A stretch of DNA of 31,712 nt from CAYXVB01 sp964467785 (GTDB lineage Bacteria; Bdellovibrionota; UBA1018), in the NCBI GenBank assembly GCA_964467785.1, contig CAYXVB010000022.1, positions 1-31,712 of the forward strand, given 5' to 3'. Positions 23,146-30,910 of this stretch are shown here, piece by piece. Within the stretch, counting starts at the first letter, position 1. Every line of letters begins with the position of its first letter. The notes beneath the pieces are model-generated. The model was not told where the DNA came from. It did not search any database and saw nothing but the letters and a program-made list of their open reading frames with translations. Position numbers and translations under genes: made by a program.

Positions 23146-23924
23146 AGCAATCGAATTGTATCGACTGGAATTGGATCAGGGTCGCGGTGACGCTGTTGGT
23201 TGCGATCGGCGGCGTGCCTGCGGAGTCCCACGCGGCGGAGTTTCCCGCGGGTTGCGTCGATGGCCGCCGGGTTGTGGATCAGCTCAGGGTCCAATCCATT
23301 TGGAGCCCAGAGAGCGGCGCCTGCATGGTGACTGTGGATCCGTTCACCACGCAGGATCTCGTCTATAGAGGGTTTCTCTTCAATGAGGATGGCCTGATGA
23401 TGGTCTTCAACTCCTTTGGCGACGGTCCCGACTCGGTTTCGAGCGGAGCGCGCGATTTCTATCTTTTTCCGCGACAGAACGGCAAGTCGATGCCGGCGTT
23501 TCGTCCCGGCATCGGCAACACGCTGGAAGTCCGGCTTGCCGGGGGGCGTCTGATGACGTTCGAAGGGAAGGACGGCTCCGTACGCTCGCTCCAAGACGCG
23601 GAGATCACGGTGGACCCGGAGGTGACGCCGCAGAATGCGGGCGGCGTTGAGATTCGGCTCCTGCGCGGCCTGCTCCTGGATTGCGGCTTCCGCCTCGGAG
23701 GGCAGCCGGAGTCCGATCGCTCGCGGCCTTCGGTGTTTCGGGATCCACAAGGCCATATCTGCACGGTGACGAACCGGGAAATCTTTTCGTATCTCGAAGG
23801 AGGCGATGTCCGTCTCCGTTTTCGGACGGATGCGGAGCTCGCCGAGTTCCTGGAATGGCGTTGCCCGGATCTCGACCTGGACGGTCTTGCGGATCTGACA
23901 CAGCCCGTGCCTCTCACGCGCTGA
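23142..23924 (+). CDS. Exported protein of unknown function
   Basis: 260 residues with a signal peptide (VAVTLLVAIGGVPAESHAAEF, cleavage near 31). The mature part has five Cys, spaced so that disulfides are possible (GCVDGR, GACMV, LDCGF, HICTV, WRCPD). It reads as beta-rich with no motif I recognise. Its ATG overlaps the stop of the MBL gene, so it is made together with it, although one is cytoplasmic and the other exported. Its 3' end overlaps the convergent histidine-kinase gene by 11 bases. It could be a periplasmic binding or structural protein. Confidence 0.78.
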   Translation: MKQSNCIDWNWIRVAVTLLVAIGGVPAESHAAEFPAGCVDGRRVVDQLRVQSIWSPESGACMVTVDPFTTQDLVYRGFLFNEDGLMMVFNSFGDGPDSVSSGARDFYLFPRQNGKSMPAFRPGIGNTLEVRLAGGRLMTFEGKDGSVRSLQDAEITVDPEVTPQNAGGVEIRLLRGLLLDCGFRLGGQPESDRSRPSVFRDPQGHICTVTNREIFSYLEGGDVRLRFRTDAELAEFLEWRCPDLDLDGLADLTQPVPLTR

Positions 23925-25362
23925 GCGACCGGCCTCGCCGGCTCGAATTCAGGTACGGATCGAGGCTCTTGCCGAACTTGGGCTTGGCCTCCGGAGCGAC
24001 AATCCGCGGCAGCTCGAGCGAGAAGCAGGTACCGGGTCCCGGAATGACCGGTTCGACCGAAATCCGACCGGAGTGCGCGAGCGCGATCTCGCGGGCGATA
24101 TAGAGTCCGAGTCCCATTCCGCTGATTTTCTCGTATTCATGACCTCGCGCGAATCGCTCGAACAACCGACTCCGGATCTTTTCCGATAGTCCGGGGCCAT
24201 GGTCGATGATTTCGATCCGAACTGCGCCGGCGTCGGCGCGGGCGTTGATCTCCACGGGGGCTCCCGGCGCGTATTTGATCGCGTTGGAAAGGATGTTGAC
24301 GATGGCTTGTTCGATCCGCTTGCGATCCCAAACGACGAGGACTCCTTCGGGCGTCCGCAAGCTGAGCTTGGAGCCGATCTGTTCGAACTCCGCGCTCAGA
24401 AGCTGGCTGACCGAGCGAAGAAAGGTCGCGAGCTCGAACTCCTCGGGTTCGATCCGAAAATTTCGCGACTGGATCTGCGACACGTTGATGATCGACTCGA
24501 TGAGCACGGTGAGCCGTTGCGTCTGGCGCGCGAACAGGTTGATGCTGCGCTGGAAGCGCAGGATCTCCGCCGAGTTGGCGGGTAGGTGCTCGAAGCGGGC
24601 TTTCGCGACCCGGAGCTGGAGCTGCAGCGAGGTGAGGGGAGTCTTGAGCTCGTGGGAGGCAATGGCGAGAAAGTCATCGCGCAACCTGTGCGCGCTTTCA
24701 TAGTCCGCCGAAAGAGTGCGCAGCTGGCGTCGCGCGGAAGAGGCGAGGAAGATGCCCAGCCCCAGGCAGAGTAGCAGGGTGAGAATCAGGATGAAGGCGG
24801 TGGCCGCACTCTCGACTTCGAGCCGATGGACGCGATATTTTTCCTCCACTGAGATGAAGCCTTCGATGCTCGCCCGGATGGCGCCGCGTAGCTCGCGCAG
24901 TCGTTCCAACTCGGGGCCATTGTCCGAAGGGCGATAAGACGGCGTCGCTTGCCATTTCAAGGTGAGGTCTTCGATCGTGACGCTCCACTGGTGGATCTGC
25001 TTCTGGATCAGATTCGCGGCTTGGAGCTGTTCGGGGTTGTCGGAGATCAGGTTGCGCAGCACGTTCAGGCTGCTTGTCACCAAGCGCATCCCTGACCGAT
25101 ACTCTTCGAGATCGATTGGGTCGCCTTGCGCCGCGAAACTTCGAAAGCCGGTTGACGCGTAGCCAAAATGCTTGAGCACCTCGTTGGACTGGGCGATGAC
25201 GAGGTCGGTGTGCTCGACCCAGTTGGTCAGGGAAATGAGATAGGTCACCTGGCCGACAAAGAGCACCGCCAAAAGGAGTAGGACGACGAGCGGGCGATAG
25301 ACGCTTGCGCGGAGCAGTTGGGCAAATTGGGGACTCTGCAAGTGGAGCGACGCGTCTGGCAT
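23914..25362 (-). CDS. CHASE3-type membrane sensor histidine kinase
   Basis: 482 residues from ATG 25362; a TTG nine bases upstream is possible. The order is: membrane helix (about 24-45), periplasmic CHASE3-like four-helix sensor (about 46-180, with SGMRLVTSSLNVLRNLISDN), second helix (185-207), a short linker, HisKA with His237 in ASHELKTPLTSLQLQL, and HATPase_c. The N-box is QAIVNILSNAIKY, then DHGPGLS and GMGLGLYIAREIALAHSGR. All catalytic boxes are intact, so it should autophosphorylate and signal to a response regulator. No regulator gene is adjacent; the only one in the window (5971-6708) is 17 kb away and broken. The ligand is unknown. Confidence 0.92.
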   Translation of the reverse strand: MPDASLHLQSPQFAQLLRASVYRPLVVLLLLAVLFVGQVTYLISLTNWVEHTDLVIAQSNEVLKHFGYASTGFRSFAAQGDPIDLEEYRSGMRLVTSSLNVLRNLISDNPEQLQAANLIQKQIHQWSVTIEDLTLKWQATPSYRPSDNGPELERLRELRGAIRASIEGFISVEEKYRVHRLEVESAATAFILILTLLLCLGLGIFLASSARRQLRTLSADYESAHRLRDDFLAIASHELKTPLTSLQLQLRVAKARFEHLPANSAEILRFQRSINLFARQTQRLTVLIESIINVSQIQSRNFRIEPEEFELATFLRSVSQLLSAEFEQIGSKLSLRTPEGVLVVWDRKRIEQAIVNILSNAIKYAPGAPVEINARADAGAVRIEIIDHGPGLSEKIRSRLFERFARGHEYEKISGMGLGLYIAREIALAHSGRISVEPVIPGPGTCFSLELPRIVAPEAKPKFGKSLDPYLNSSRRGRSLSA

Positions 25363-25430
25363 ACGGCTCAAGGGCGATGCAGTTTGGGGTCCAGCTTGCG
25401 CCCGCGGACCATGGTCTGGGGAGAATGTAC

Positions 25431-25523
25431 ATGATCTCCAAAAACGAGAGCCAGAGAGGTCCAGCGGAGCCTCTCACTTTCGAGGAGAGTTTTCGCTGGA
25501 TCTCCCTGGGCTCTCAGGGGTAG
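25431..25523 (+). CDS. Possible 30-residue small ORF
   Basis: ATG at 25431 is preceded by GGGGAGA with a 7-base gap, and the frame encodes MISKNESQRGPAEPLTFEES and ten more residues to TAG at 25521-25523. It lies in the 204-base spacer between the histidine kinase and lipoprotein genes, both on the opposite strand. The good ribosome site is the only support; no family is recognised, and it may be chance. Confidence 0.25.
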   Translation: MISKNESQRGPAEPLTFEESFRWISLGSQG

Positions 25524-25566
25524 GGGCGTTGATTCAGAGCTCAGTCTACCGAAGTGGGAGTCGGAC

Positions 25567-26445
25567 TCAGGGGCCGATCACGCCGCCATTGTTATTGCCT
25601 TCGTCGTCTTCACGGTCCTGATCATCGATACAGAAAGCTTCCGGAACGAGAGTCAGGCCATTGCCCGAGAGGTTGATCTCGCGCGAGGCGATGATCGAGC
25701 CATGGATGACACCGTTTCCGGTGAGCTGGGCGCCGCGAGAAGGAGCGAAGAAGGTACCTGAAACGGTGCCCTGGCCGGCGAGCAGCATGTCGGAGCCTTG
25801 CTCGCGGGCGTGGATGAGCACGTTTTGTTCGCGAACCCCACCTGCGACGAGGATGGAAGCTTTGCCGGAGACCTTGATGTCGCCTCGCACGTTGATGAGG
25901 AACACGGCCTTTTTAGAGCCCTTGAGCGTAACAGTGCTGTTGCCGGCGAGATTGATCGCGCCCTCCACCTCGATGACGTTGATGCCATCGCGGCCTTCAA
26001 TCACTTGAGACCCATCGAGACGTTGGAAGGTCTGAGTCGGCTTGAGTGATGCGAGGTCGCGGGCAAAGTCGCCGAGGAGGCGCGCTTCTTGTTGCATTGA
26101 TTTGATTTCGACTCCGCCGTCTATCTGGGCGTTGCCGCTTCTGCGGAGATCGGATTCGTCTTCTGCGTGGATTTTGCCGCGCACATGGGCATTGCCGCCG
26201 AGCTGGGCGAGCGAGCGATCGGTGAGGAGGATATCGCCTGAGATATCGGCGTTGCCGGTGCAGCGGAGGCTGCCGCGGTCGAGAACCGCGAGGCCCAGCG
26301 AGGTCTTCACGCAAACCGATTTAGCGGCGGAAAGTCTTCCCAGGTTGGTCCCGGTGGCTACTTTGGCGTCCTGGTTGCCATTGCAGGCGCCGGTCATCCA
26401 TGCGGCGCTCAGGCCGAAAAGGGCGACCGTAGTGCGATGCGTCAT
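25567..26445 (-). CDS. Lipoprotein with repetitive beta-solenoid-like body
   Basis: 292 residues. The N-terminus MTHRTTVALFGLSAAWMTGAC is a signal peptide with a near-lipobox (TGA-Cys21), so it is probably a lipoprotein, although Leu at -3 is missing. The body repeats short strand units such as GNADISGDILLTD, GNAHVRGKIHAED and GNAQIDGGVEIKS, then GINVIEVEGAINLAGNSTVT and VSGTFFAPSRGAQLTGNG. This pattern matches the choice-of-anchor A/beta-helix type found in surface proteins, with FFAPSRG like the FYAP motif of that domain. The C-terminus is acidic and Asn-rich (DDQDREDDEGNNNGG), possibly calcium binding. It sits downstream of an AT-rich leader and is likely a single-gene unit. Confidence 0.72.
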   Translation of the reverse strand: MTHRTTVALFGLSAAWMTGACNGNQDAKVATGTNLGRLSAAKSVCVKTSLGLAVLDRGSLRCTGNADISGDILLTDRSLAQLGGNAHVRGKIHAEDESDLRRSGNAQIDGGVEIKSMQQEARLLGDFARDLASLKPTQTFQRLDGSQVIEGRDGINVIEVEGAINLAGNSTVTLKGSKKAVFLINVRGDIKVSGKASILVAGGVREQNVLIHAREQGSDMLLAGQGTVSGTFFAPSRGAQLTGNGVIHGSIIASREINLSGNGLTLVPEAFCIDDQDREDDEGNNNGGVIGP

Positions 26446-26476
26446 TTTTGAGTGGGGCTTCTTCTAAGGCCCTCCT

Positions 26477-26553
26477 GATCGAACGCTTCCTAGTTCGATC
26501 TATTATTTACAATTCTACACAATATTAATAAAAATGCAATATGTGTAAATAAT
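26477..26553 (-). promoter_or_regulatory. AT-rich promoter and leader hairpins of the lipoprotein gene
   Basis: Between the CBS gene and the lipoprotein gene is a 168-base spacer that is far more AT-rich than the rest of the window. On the minus strand TAGAAT (26517-26512) is a good -10 box. Just downstream, GATCGAAC and GTTCGATC (26477-26484 and 26493-26500) form an 8-bp stem at the expected 5' end of the mRNA. ATTATTTACA (26502-26511) and its exact complement (26544-26553) flank the promoter as a 10-bp inverted repeat, a candidate operator. Confidence 0.45.
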
Positions 26554-26613
26554 GGTACTCATTGAAGAAAGATAGAAAATGAAGCTATCCTCAGGCAGGA
26601 GCGCTGGATAGAA

Positions 26614-27006
26614 TTATTCAAGCAAGTCGGAAAGGACTCGGACCGCATCCGTAGTCGTGAAGATTCCGACCACTCTTTTGCCCGCATCCTGGATCACAAC
26701 GCTTCCCATACGGTTGGCGGCCATGATGTCCAGCACTTCGCCTAGCTCGGAGTCGGGTAAGGCGGTAAAGGGCGCTGGTGTCATCGCGGTTTCGACGCTG
26801 TGTCGCCCCAGTGCGAGGGGCTCGGAGAACGCCCGGGCGATGTCCCGATCTGAAATCACGCCGGCCAGATAGCCGTCCTTTTCGACGGGAAGATGGCGTA
26901 GACCGTGGTCATCCATCAGTTCCAACGCCTCTTCGAGCGTGGCCCGTGCCGGCACGGTGACCGGACGTGGCGTCATGTAGTCGCGAATCAGATGTTTGCG
27001 GGACAT
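26614..27006 (-). CDS. Stand-alone CBS-domain pair protein
   Basis: 130 residues from ATG 27006, with GGAGGAGGAG just upstream; the longer frame to 27039 lacks such a site. It consists only of two CBS motifs: YMTPRPVTVPARATLEEALE...GVISDRDIA and AMTPAPFTALPDSELGEVLD...GIFTTTDAV. The pair should fold as one Bateman module and bind adenosine nucleotides such as AMP, ATP or SAM in the cytoplasm. Such proteins usually work as energy or redox sensors for a partner enzyme, which cannot be identified here. The next gene on the same strand is the beta-solenoid lipoprotein 168 bases on, with its own promoter region. Confidence 0.92.
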   Translation of the reverse strand: MSRKHLIRDYMTPRPVTVPARATLEEALELMDDHGLRHLPVEKDGYLAGVISDRDIARAFSEPLALGRHSVETAMTPAPFTALPDSELGEVLDIMAANRMGSVVIQDAGKRVVGIFTTTDAVRVLSDLLE

Positions 27007-27128
27007 GTTTCTCCTCCTCCGGGGCGAAATGGCCCGCAATAGTTCATCCGCTGCGCGCCAATGCCTCTGGAGACCAAGAGAGCAGGGGGCGTGCCAGAGG
27101 GAGCGGCAATTGTGGTAAACTTCGGATC

Positions 27129-27545
27129 ATGAAAATCGCTCGCGCCGCGCTTCTTTTGATTTCATCCCTGATCGGTACTCCCGCCTCCGCTGGTCAGACC
27201 TTGGAGTGGTCGGAGCTGGAGGACGCCCAAAAGTTTTTCCTCCGACAAAGCATCACGATCGAGAACACCGCAGTGACTTTTCGCGAGGGGCAGGAGTTTC
27301 ATCTGGCGGCGCTCAACGGGATCGAGGGCTTGCCCATGATCTACGCCGAGGCTTATGCGGTGGATTGCCCGGACTTTGAGGCGCATACGGACGAAATGAC
27401 TCTGGTGCTTCCGCGTCCGACCGACAGGCCGGATCCGGTCGGTCGGGATCGAAGCGTGGCGGTGGATCTCAAGCGCGGTTGCCACCTTGGTATTTACATC
27501 GAGGCGGCGGACTACTATTGGCCCAGTTTTTTTGAGTCCAAGTGA
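27129..27545 (+). CDS. Small exported protein of unknown function
   Basis: 138 residues from ATG 27129, which gives a clean signal peptide (ARAALLLISSLIGTPASA, cleavage near 22). Longer readings of the frame have no signal and no ribosome site. The mature protein has acidic and aromatic stretches (LEWSELEDAQKFFLRQSITI) and two Cys (VDCPDF, RGCHLG) that may pair. It ends YWPSFFESK. No family is recognised. The start has no Shine-Dalgarno; TAAACT lies 8 bases before it and may be a -10 box of a leaderless transcript. The convergent lipoprotein gene shares the terminator region at 27558-27589. Confidence 0.72.
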   Translation: MKIARAALLLISSLIGTPASAGQTLEWSELEDAQKFFLRQSITIENTAVTFREGQEFHLAALNGIEGLPMIYAEAYAVDCPDFEAHTDEMTLVLPRPTDRPDPVGRDRSVAVDLKRGCHLGIYIEAADYYWPSFFESK

Positions 27546-27557
27546 GGCCATGAAGCG

Positions 27558-27589
27558 AAAAAGGCCGGAGCGTCGCCGCCCCGGCCTTT
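27558..27589 (-). terminator. Terminator between convergent genes
   Basis: AAAGGCCGG (27560-27568) and CCGGCCTTT (27581-27589) form a 9-bp stem with a 12-base loop. On the minus strand it is followed by a T-run (A-run 27558-27562), placing it just after the 304-residue lipoprotein gene. On the plus strand only three T follow, so it ends the small exported gene less strongly. Confidence 0.75.
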
Positions 27590-27615
27590 GATGGGTCTCT
27601 GGAACTAAAGCAGGC

Positions 27616-28530
27616 TCAGTTGAAGAGCTTGCCGACGAATTCGTTGAACTCCTGTTCCGTCACTTCCTCGCTATTGATGAAGTGCTGGATCTTGTTGCCG
27701 TCCATCTTCTGCTTGAGCTCGGCGCCGAAATCCTTGAACTGGACGAAGAGCGCGATCTCGCCGGATTGGCGGGCCTGGCCCGACGCGTTCTCCATGTGCA
27801 TCTTGCCGGTCAGCTCGACGGGGAGATCGCCGTGCTTCTGCGAAACGATCTTGCCTTTGATGTTGAGGTCGCCGTCGCCGCCGCGGCCCTGCGAGTCGCC
27901 AGTGATCTTGAGGCCGCCCTTGAGGTCAGCGCCCGTCACGTCGTTGAGCTTGCGATATTCCGCGTCCTGGACGGAGTAAGTCCAGACAAAGTCAGCGCTC
28001 GCGGAAGTCCGCTGGGCCTGAATTTTGAGGGTGAGATCCATAGCAACGGGACATTTGGCGCCCGCGACGTGGATGTCGAAATTGAGTTTGCTCAGTTCCA
28101 TCGACGGCATGCTGCTTGAGGGGTCGCCCGAGCCACTGGAGAATGATCCACCAAAGCCATCGCCCATGTTGGACTTGATTTCACACTGGCTGGTTTCGAG
28201 GCGCGAGCGCATGGCGGACTCGTTGGGCCGCTTGAGCGACGGGGCGCTGCCCGTCGGACGTGGCATCGGCGCGGCGGACTCGGTCTTGAGCGTCTGATCG
28301 AGGCCGAGGATATTGAGCACCGAGCTTTGGGGCACGGTGGTGATCGAGGAAATCTGCGCGTGGCTTTGGCCTTTGGGAACGGCGCGCTGCGCCTGTCCCG
28401 CGGAGGCGAGAACTTCGCCAAACTGCTCTTTTTGTTCGGCGGTCAGCTTCGGAAGGCTTTTTCCGCAGCCCGCCAAAGCGAAGCTGAGGGCCAGGGCTTG
28501 GATCAGGATCAGTGGGTTCAAGGATCTCAT
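27616..28530 (-). CDS. Lipoprotein of unknown function
   Basis: 304 residues with a textbook lipobox: MRSLNPLILIQALALSFALA then LAGC, giving lipidated Cys22 with Gly-Lys next, so it is likely sent to the outer membrane. GAGAGGAAAG 8-10 bases before the ATG supports this start. The N-terminal mature part is low-complexity Pro/Ser/Gly-rich (SGSGDPSSSMPSMELSKL nearby). The C-terminal 150 residues look like a beta sandwich or barrel, with alternating strands (KGGLKITGDSQGRGGDGDLN, VELTGKMHMENASGQARQSG), and end in an acidic helix (EEVTEQEFNEFVGKLFN). No family is recognised. Confidence 0.8.
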   Translation of the reverse strand: MRSLNPLILIQALALSFALAGCGKSLPKLTAEQKEQFGEVLASAGQAQRAVPKGQSHAQISSITTVPQSSVLNILGLDQTLKTESAAPMPRPTGSAPSLKRPNESAMRSRLETSQCEIKSNMGDGFGGSFSSGSGDPSSSMPSMELSKLNFDIHVAGAKCPVAMDLTLKIQAQRTSASADFVWTYSVQDAEYRKLNDVTGADLKGGLKITGDSQGRGGDGDLNIKGKIVSQKHGDLPVELTGKMHMENASGQARQSGEIALFVQFKDFGAELKQKMDGNKIQHFINSEEVTEQEFNEFVGKLFN

Positions 28531-28664
28531 TGAGTCTTTCCTCTCAAAGTGCCGTTATTGATTATTACGGTAAGAGCTTCGATTAGCGAGCGACCCGAAG
28601 TTTGGCAAGTGGGAATCCTGAGTCCATTTAATGCAGTGTTTCCCAGTGGGAATCAGCTCGTGGC

Positions 28665-29024
28665 TTAGACCAACTCTAGGGCTCGCTCCGGTGGCCGCCC
28701 GATGATGGCTCGAATTCCATCCGTAATTATTGGCCTTTCGATCAAGATCGGATGGCGGGTGAGGATAGCGAGCCAGCCGTCGCGAGACGTGGGGGGATTT
28801 TTGTCGAGGCCTAGCGTTTCGTAATCGTCTTCGTTCGTGCGCACGATGTCTTGGGGTTCGAGACCGAGGCGCAGAAGTAGTTGGTCCAGAATCGCCGGAG
28901 TGGGTGGCGTGGCGAGGTACTCCACCACTTCGAGTTCGACGTCCGGACGTTTGTCGAGGAGCGCGAAAACCGCGCGCGATTTGCTGCAGCCGCCATTGTG
29001 ATAAAGCGTGAGTTTTTTCTTCAT
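28665..29024 (-). CDS. arsC: ArsC-family (glutaredoxin-type) arsenate reductase
   Basis: 119 residues, the usual length of this family. MKKKLTLYHNGGCSKSRAVF carries the catalytic Cys13 of the CxxS site in the loop after strand one. The anion-binding arginines of ArsC are conserved: Arg in VRTNEDDYETLGLD, and both in ERPIITDGIRAIIGRPPE. This fits reduction of arsenate to arsenite with glutathione/glutaredoxin, in the cytoplasm. No arsR, arsB or acr3 gene is near, so the gene is an orphan, and the Spx/YffB relatives cannot be fully excluded, although they lack this arginine set. The spacing to the lipoprotein gene (134 bases) suggests separate expression. Confidence 0.85.
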   Translation of the reverse strand: MKKKLTLYHNGGCSKSRAVFALLDKRPDVELEVVEYLATPPTPAILDQLLLRLGLEPQDIVRTNEDDYETLGLDKNPPTSRDGWLAILTRHPILIERPIITDGIRAIIGRPPERALELV

Positions 29025-29095
29025 TGGCCGGGGAGCTTAGCCGTCGGAAGACGCTCGCGCAAGCAAGTGGTGCACGAGCTGCATCGCTAGACGAC

Positions 29096-29362
29096 ATGAC
29101 TCGGCTCTGGACCCAGAATTGGACGAGCACCGAGCAACTCTGGACTTCGATCGCATTGATCGGCGTCTGGATCGCCTCGGTACCGACCGCCTGGGAAGTG
29201 TTTAAGAAGGGAAATGACGCGGACCCACTCGGTCGGGAGATCCGAGCTGAGCAGGCCAATGCTGAAGCGAAGACTCGGGTTAACGCTGGGGCAGTGAAAG
29301 AGGGGCGGGATCGTGCCGATCAGGACCGCCCAGAGAGTTCGACCTCGGAGCCGTTGGGCTAA
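29096..29362 (+). CDS. Possible small single-pass membrane protein
   Basis: ATG 29096 opens an 88-residue frame: a hydrophobic helix around residues 16-36 (WTSIALIGVWIASVPTAWEV) followed by a highly charged tail (KKGNDADPLGREIRAEQANA and on) ending at TAA 29360-29362. The topology (helix plus polar tail) is sensible and the stop sits in a large hairpin, as at a true gene end. Against it: no ribosome site and no recognised family. The frame is open up to 29024, but the region before 29096 lacks a start context. Confidence 0.4.
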   Translation: MTRLWTQNWTSTEQLWTSIALIGVWIASVPTAWEVFKKGNDADPLGREIRAEQANAEAKTRVNAGAVKEGRDRADQDRPESSTSEPLG

Positions 29363-29409
29363 AGGGACTTTTCAGGAGGGAAGGGACTTTTGAAAAGTCC
29401 CATTAGCCC
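29356..29409. terminator. Large nested hairpin at the end of the small ORF
   Basis: GGGCTAAAGGGACTTTTC (29356-29373) pairs with 29392-29409 with one mismatch in 18. A second copy of GGGACTTTT (29383-29391) can also pair with GAAAAGTCCC at 29392-29401, so two alternative stems compete. The first arm contains the stop codon of the small ORF. No long T-run follows; the structure may be a terminator, a processing site or an inverted-repeat element, and it also lies about 50 bases downstream of the transporter gene on the minus strand. Confidence 0.6.
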
Positions 29410-29458
29410 AATAGCTCACGCTGGCCATGCCTCAAATCCGAATCACCCGGTCCCGGAG

Positions 29459-30421
29459 TTAGTGGTGGTCGTGAGTGTCGGGGTCCGGCGCGCAGTCGTA
29501 GCAGCGTTCCGAGCGGAAACGGTCCGGATGCTCGATCTGCAGCGTAGTGTGCACGATCTGGAAGCGATCCTCGAGCACGCGGTTGGCCGCGGAGAGAACC
29601 GCCTCAGGGGATTCCGCAGTGATCACATGCGCGCTCAGGGCGAGCCGGCCCGAGGAGACGGACCAGATGTGCAGGTCGTGAGTCTCTTGAACGCCGGAAA
29701 TTTCCTCGATCGATCGTTTGACCGCGAGCGGGTCGACATGCTCGGGCGCGGATTCCATCAAAACGATCACTGATTCTTTGATGAGGTGCCAAGAGCTGTA
29801 GAGCATCAGCGCGGCAAAGACCAAGGTGATGATCGGGTCGATGGGCTTCCAGCCGGTGAGCCAGAGCACCGCGCCTGCGATGATCGCGCCGACGCTGCCT
29901 AGCGTGTCTGAGAGCATGTGCACGTACGCGGCGCGGACATTGATGTTATGTCCTTTTTGATGGTGCAGCATTTTCATGCTGATCAAATTGGCCACGAGGC
30001 CGATCACCGCGATCACAAAGACAATGGGGCCCTGAACCTCCGGCGGGGTCTGCAGCCGGACGATCGCTTCGTAGATCAGCAGGCCCGAAAGAAGCCAGAT
30101 CATGAGACCGGAAACGAGCGCGCCCAAGATCTCGGCGCGGTGGTAACCGAAGCTCATCGACGCCGTCTTGGGCCGCCTCGCCACCCAGATGGCGAACATG
30201 CTCAGCAGCAAAGCTCCGATGTCCGTGAGCATGTGGCCCGCATCGGAAAGCAACGCGAGCGAGTTGGAGTACCAGCCGCCCGCCGCTTCCACGAGCATGA
30301 AAACGAAGGTGACGATCAACGCTCGAGAGAGGGCCTGAGGGGCCTCGCCGGTGTGGGAGTGGAAATGAGAATGCCCACCGTGAGAATGTCCGTGATCGTG
30401 ATCGTGATTGTGGTCGGACAT
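29459..30421 (-). CDS. CDF-family metal cation efflux protein (CzcD/ZitB type)
   Basis: 320 residues. The N-terminus is a His/Asp-rich metal-binding stretch (NHDHDHGHSHGGHSHFHSH), followed by six membrane helices. The transport-site motifs HMLTDIGALL (helix 2) and HMLSDTLGSVGAI (helix 5) carry the H-x3-D pairs that bind Zn(II). The cytoplasmic C-terminal domain (about 210-300, with HDLHIWSVSSGRLALSAHV) is the dimerisation/metal-sensing part, and the protein ends DPDTHDHH. It should export zinc, cadmium or cobalt to the periplasm in exchange for protons. It starts 6 bases after the stop of ribH, so it is the third gene of the riboflavin operon, an unusual partnership. No metal regulator gene is adjacent. 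Confidence 0.93.
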   Translation of the reverse strand: MSDHNHDHDHGHSHGGHSHFHSHTGEAPQALSRALIVTFVFMLVEAAGGWYSNSLALLSDAGHMLTDIGALLLSMFAIWVARRPKTASMSFGYHRAEILGALVSGLMIWLLSGLLIYEAIVRLQTPPEVQGPIVFVIAVIGLVANLISMKMLHHQKGHNINVRAAYVHMLSDTLGSVGAIIAGAVLWLTGWKPIDPIITLVFAALMLYSSWHLIKESVIVLMESAPEHVDPLAVKRSIEEISGVQETHDLHIWSVSSGRLALSAHVITAESPEAVLSAANRVLEDRFQIVHTTLQIEHPDRFRSERCYDCAPDPDTHDHH

Positions 30422-30427
30422 GTCGAC

Positions 30428-30907
30428 TCAACTTTCCCGTTTACGGATGCGAGATAAGGTCCGAACCGTTTCCAAGCAGGCTGTCGCGGCTTCGATGCCT
30501 TTGTTATGAGCGTCGTCGCGGCTGCGGGCAATGGCTTGTTCGTCGGTATAGGTCGTAAGAATCCCGAAAGTGATGGGGACGCCAGTCTCCAGCCCCGCCA
30601 TCTGGATGCCGAGAGTCGCGCCCAGGCTGATAAACTCGAAGTGGGCTGTGTCGCCCTTGATGACGCAGCCCAGGCAAATCACGCCGTTGTACTGCCCCGT
30701 GCGGGCAAGTTCCCGCGCGATCAGCGGGATCTCGAAAGCGCCGGGCGCTTCGTACACGTCGCTCGGAAGCGGTTCGCAATCCTGCGTCTTGAGATAGGAG
30801 ATCGCTCCGTGAAGCAGACCTTCGGTGACTTCGGGATTGAACCGGCTCATCACGATCGCGAAGCGCGGCGGCCAGGCGGTCAGGCGGGAGGCGCTGGAGT
30901 GGATCAT
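30428..30907 (-). CDS. ribH: 6,7-dimethyl-8-ribityllumazine synthase
   Basis: 159 residues, typical for RibH. The enzyme joins 5-amino-6-ribitylamino-uracil and 3,4-dihydroxy-2-butanone 4-phosphate to form lumazine, the penultimate step of riboflavin synthesis. Conserved segments are RFNPEVTEGLLHGA, DVYEAPGAFEIP, GCVIKGDTAHFEF (with the active-site His after the substrate loop) and GVPITFGILTTYTDEQA. It follows ribBA by three bases and precedes the CDF transporter by six bases, so all three are cotranscribed. RibH usually forms pentamers or 60-mer shells. RibD and RibE genes are not in this window. Confidence 0.96.
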   Translation of the reverse strand: MIHSSASRLTAWPPRFAIVMSRFNPEVTEGLLHGAISYLKTQDCEPLPSDVYEAPGAFEIPLIARELARTGQYNGVICLGCVIKGDTAHFEFISLGATLGIQMAGLETGVPITFGILTTYTDEQAIARSRDDAHNKGIEAATACLETVRTLSRIRKRES

Positions 30908-30910
30908 CGC

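Noticed and set aside
22674..23756. A 360-codon minus-strand frame opposite the MBL and exported-protein genes
   Set aside because: It overlaps two well-supported genes coupled by ATGA, and its product is Arg-rich with no domain.
28608..28655. Direct repeat AGTGGGAATC and the TTCCCA-G-TGGGAA dyad as an operator
   Set aside because: It lies about 80-120 bases upstream of the lipoprotein start and could be regulatory, but the repeats are short and no partner regulator was found.
28665..29024. An arsenic-resistance operon
   Set aside because: Only an ArsC-family reductase is seen; no regulator, arsenite pump or other ars gene lies nearby.
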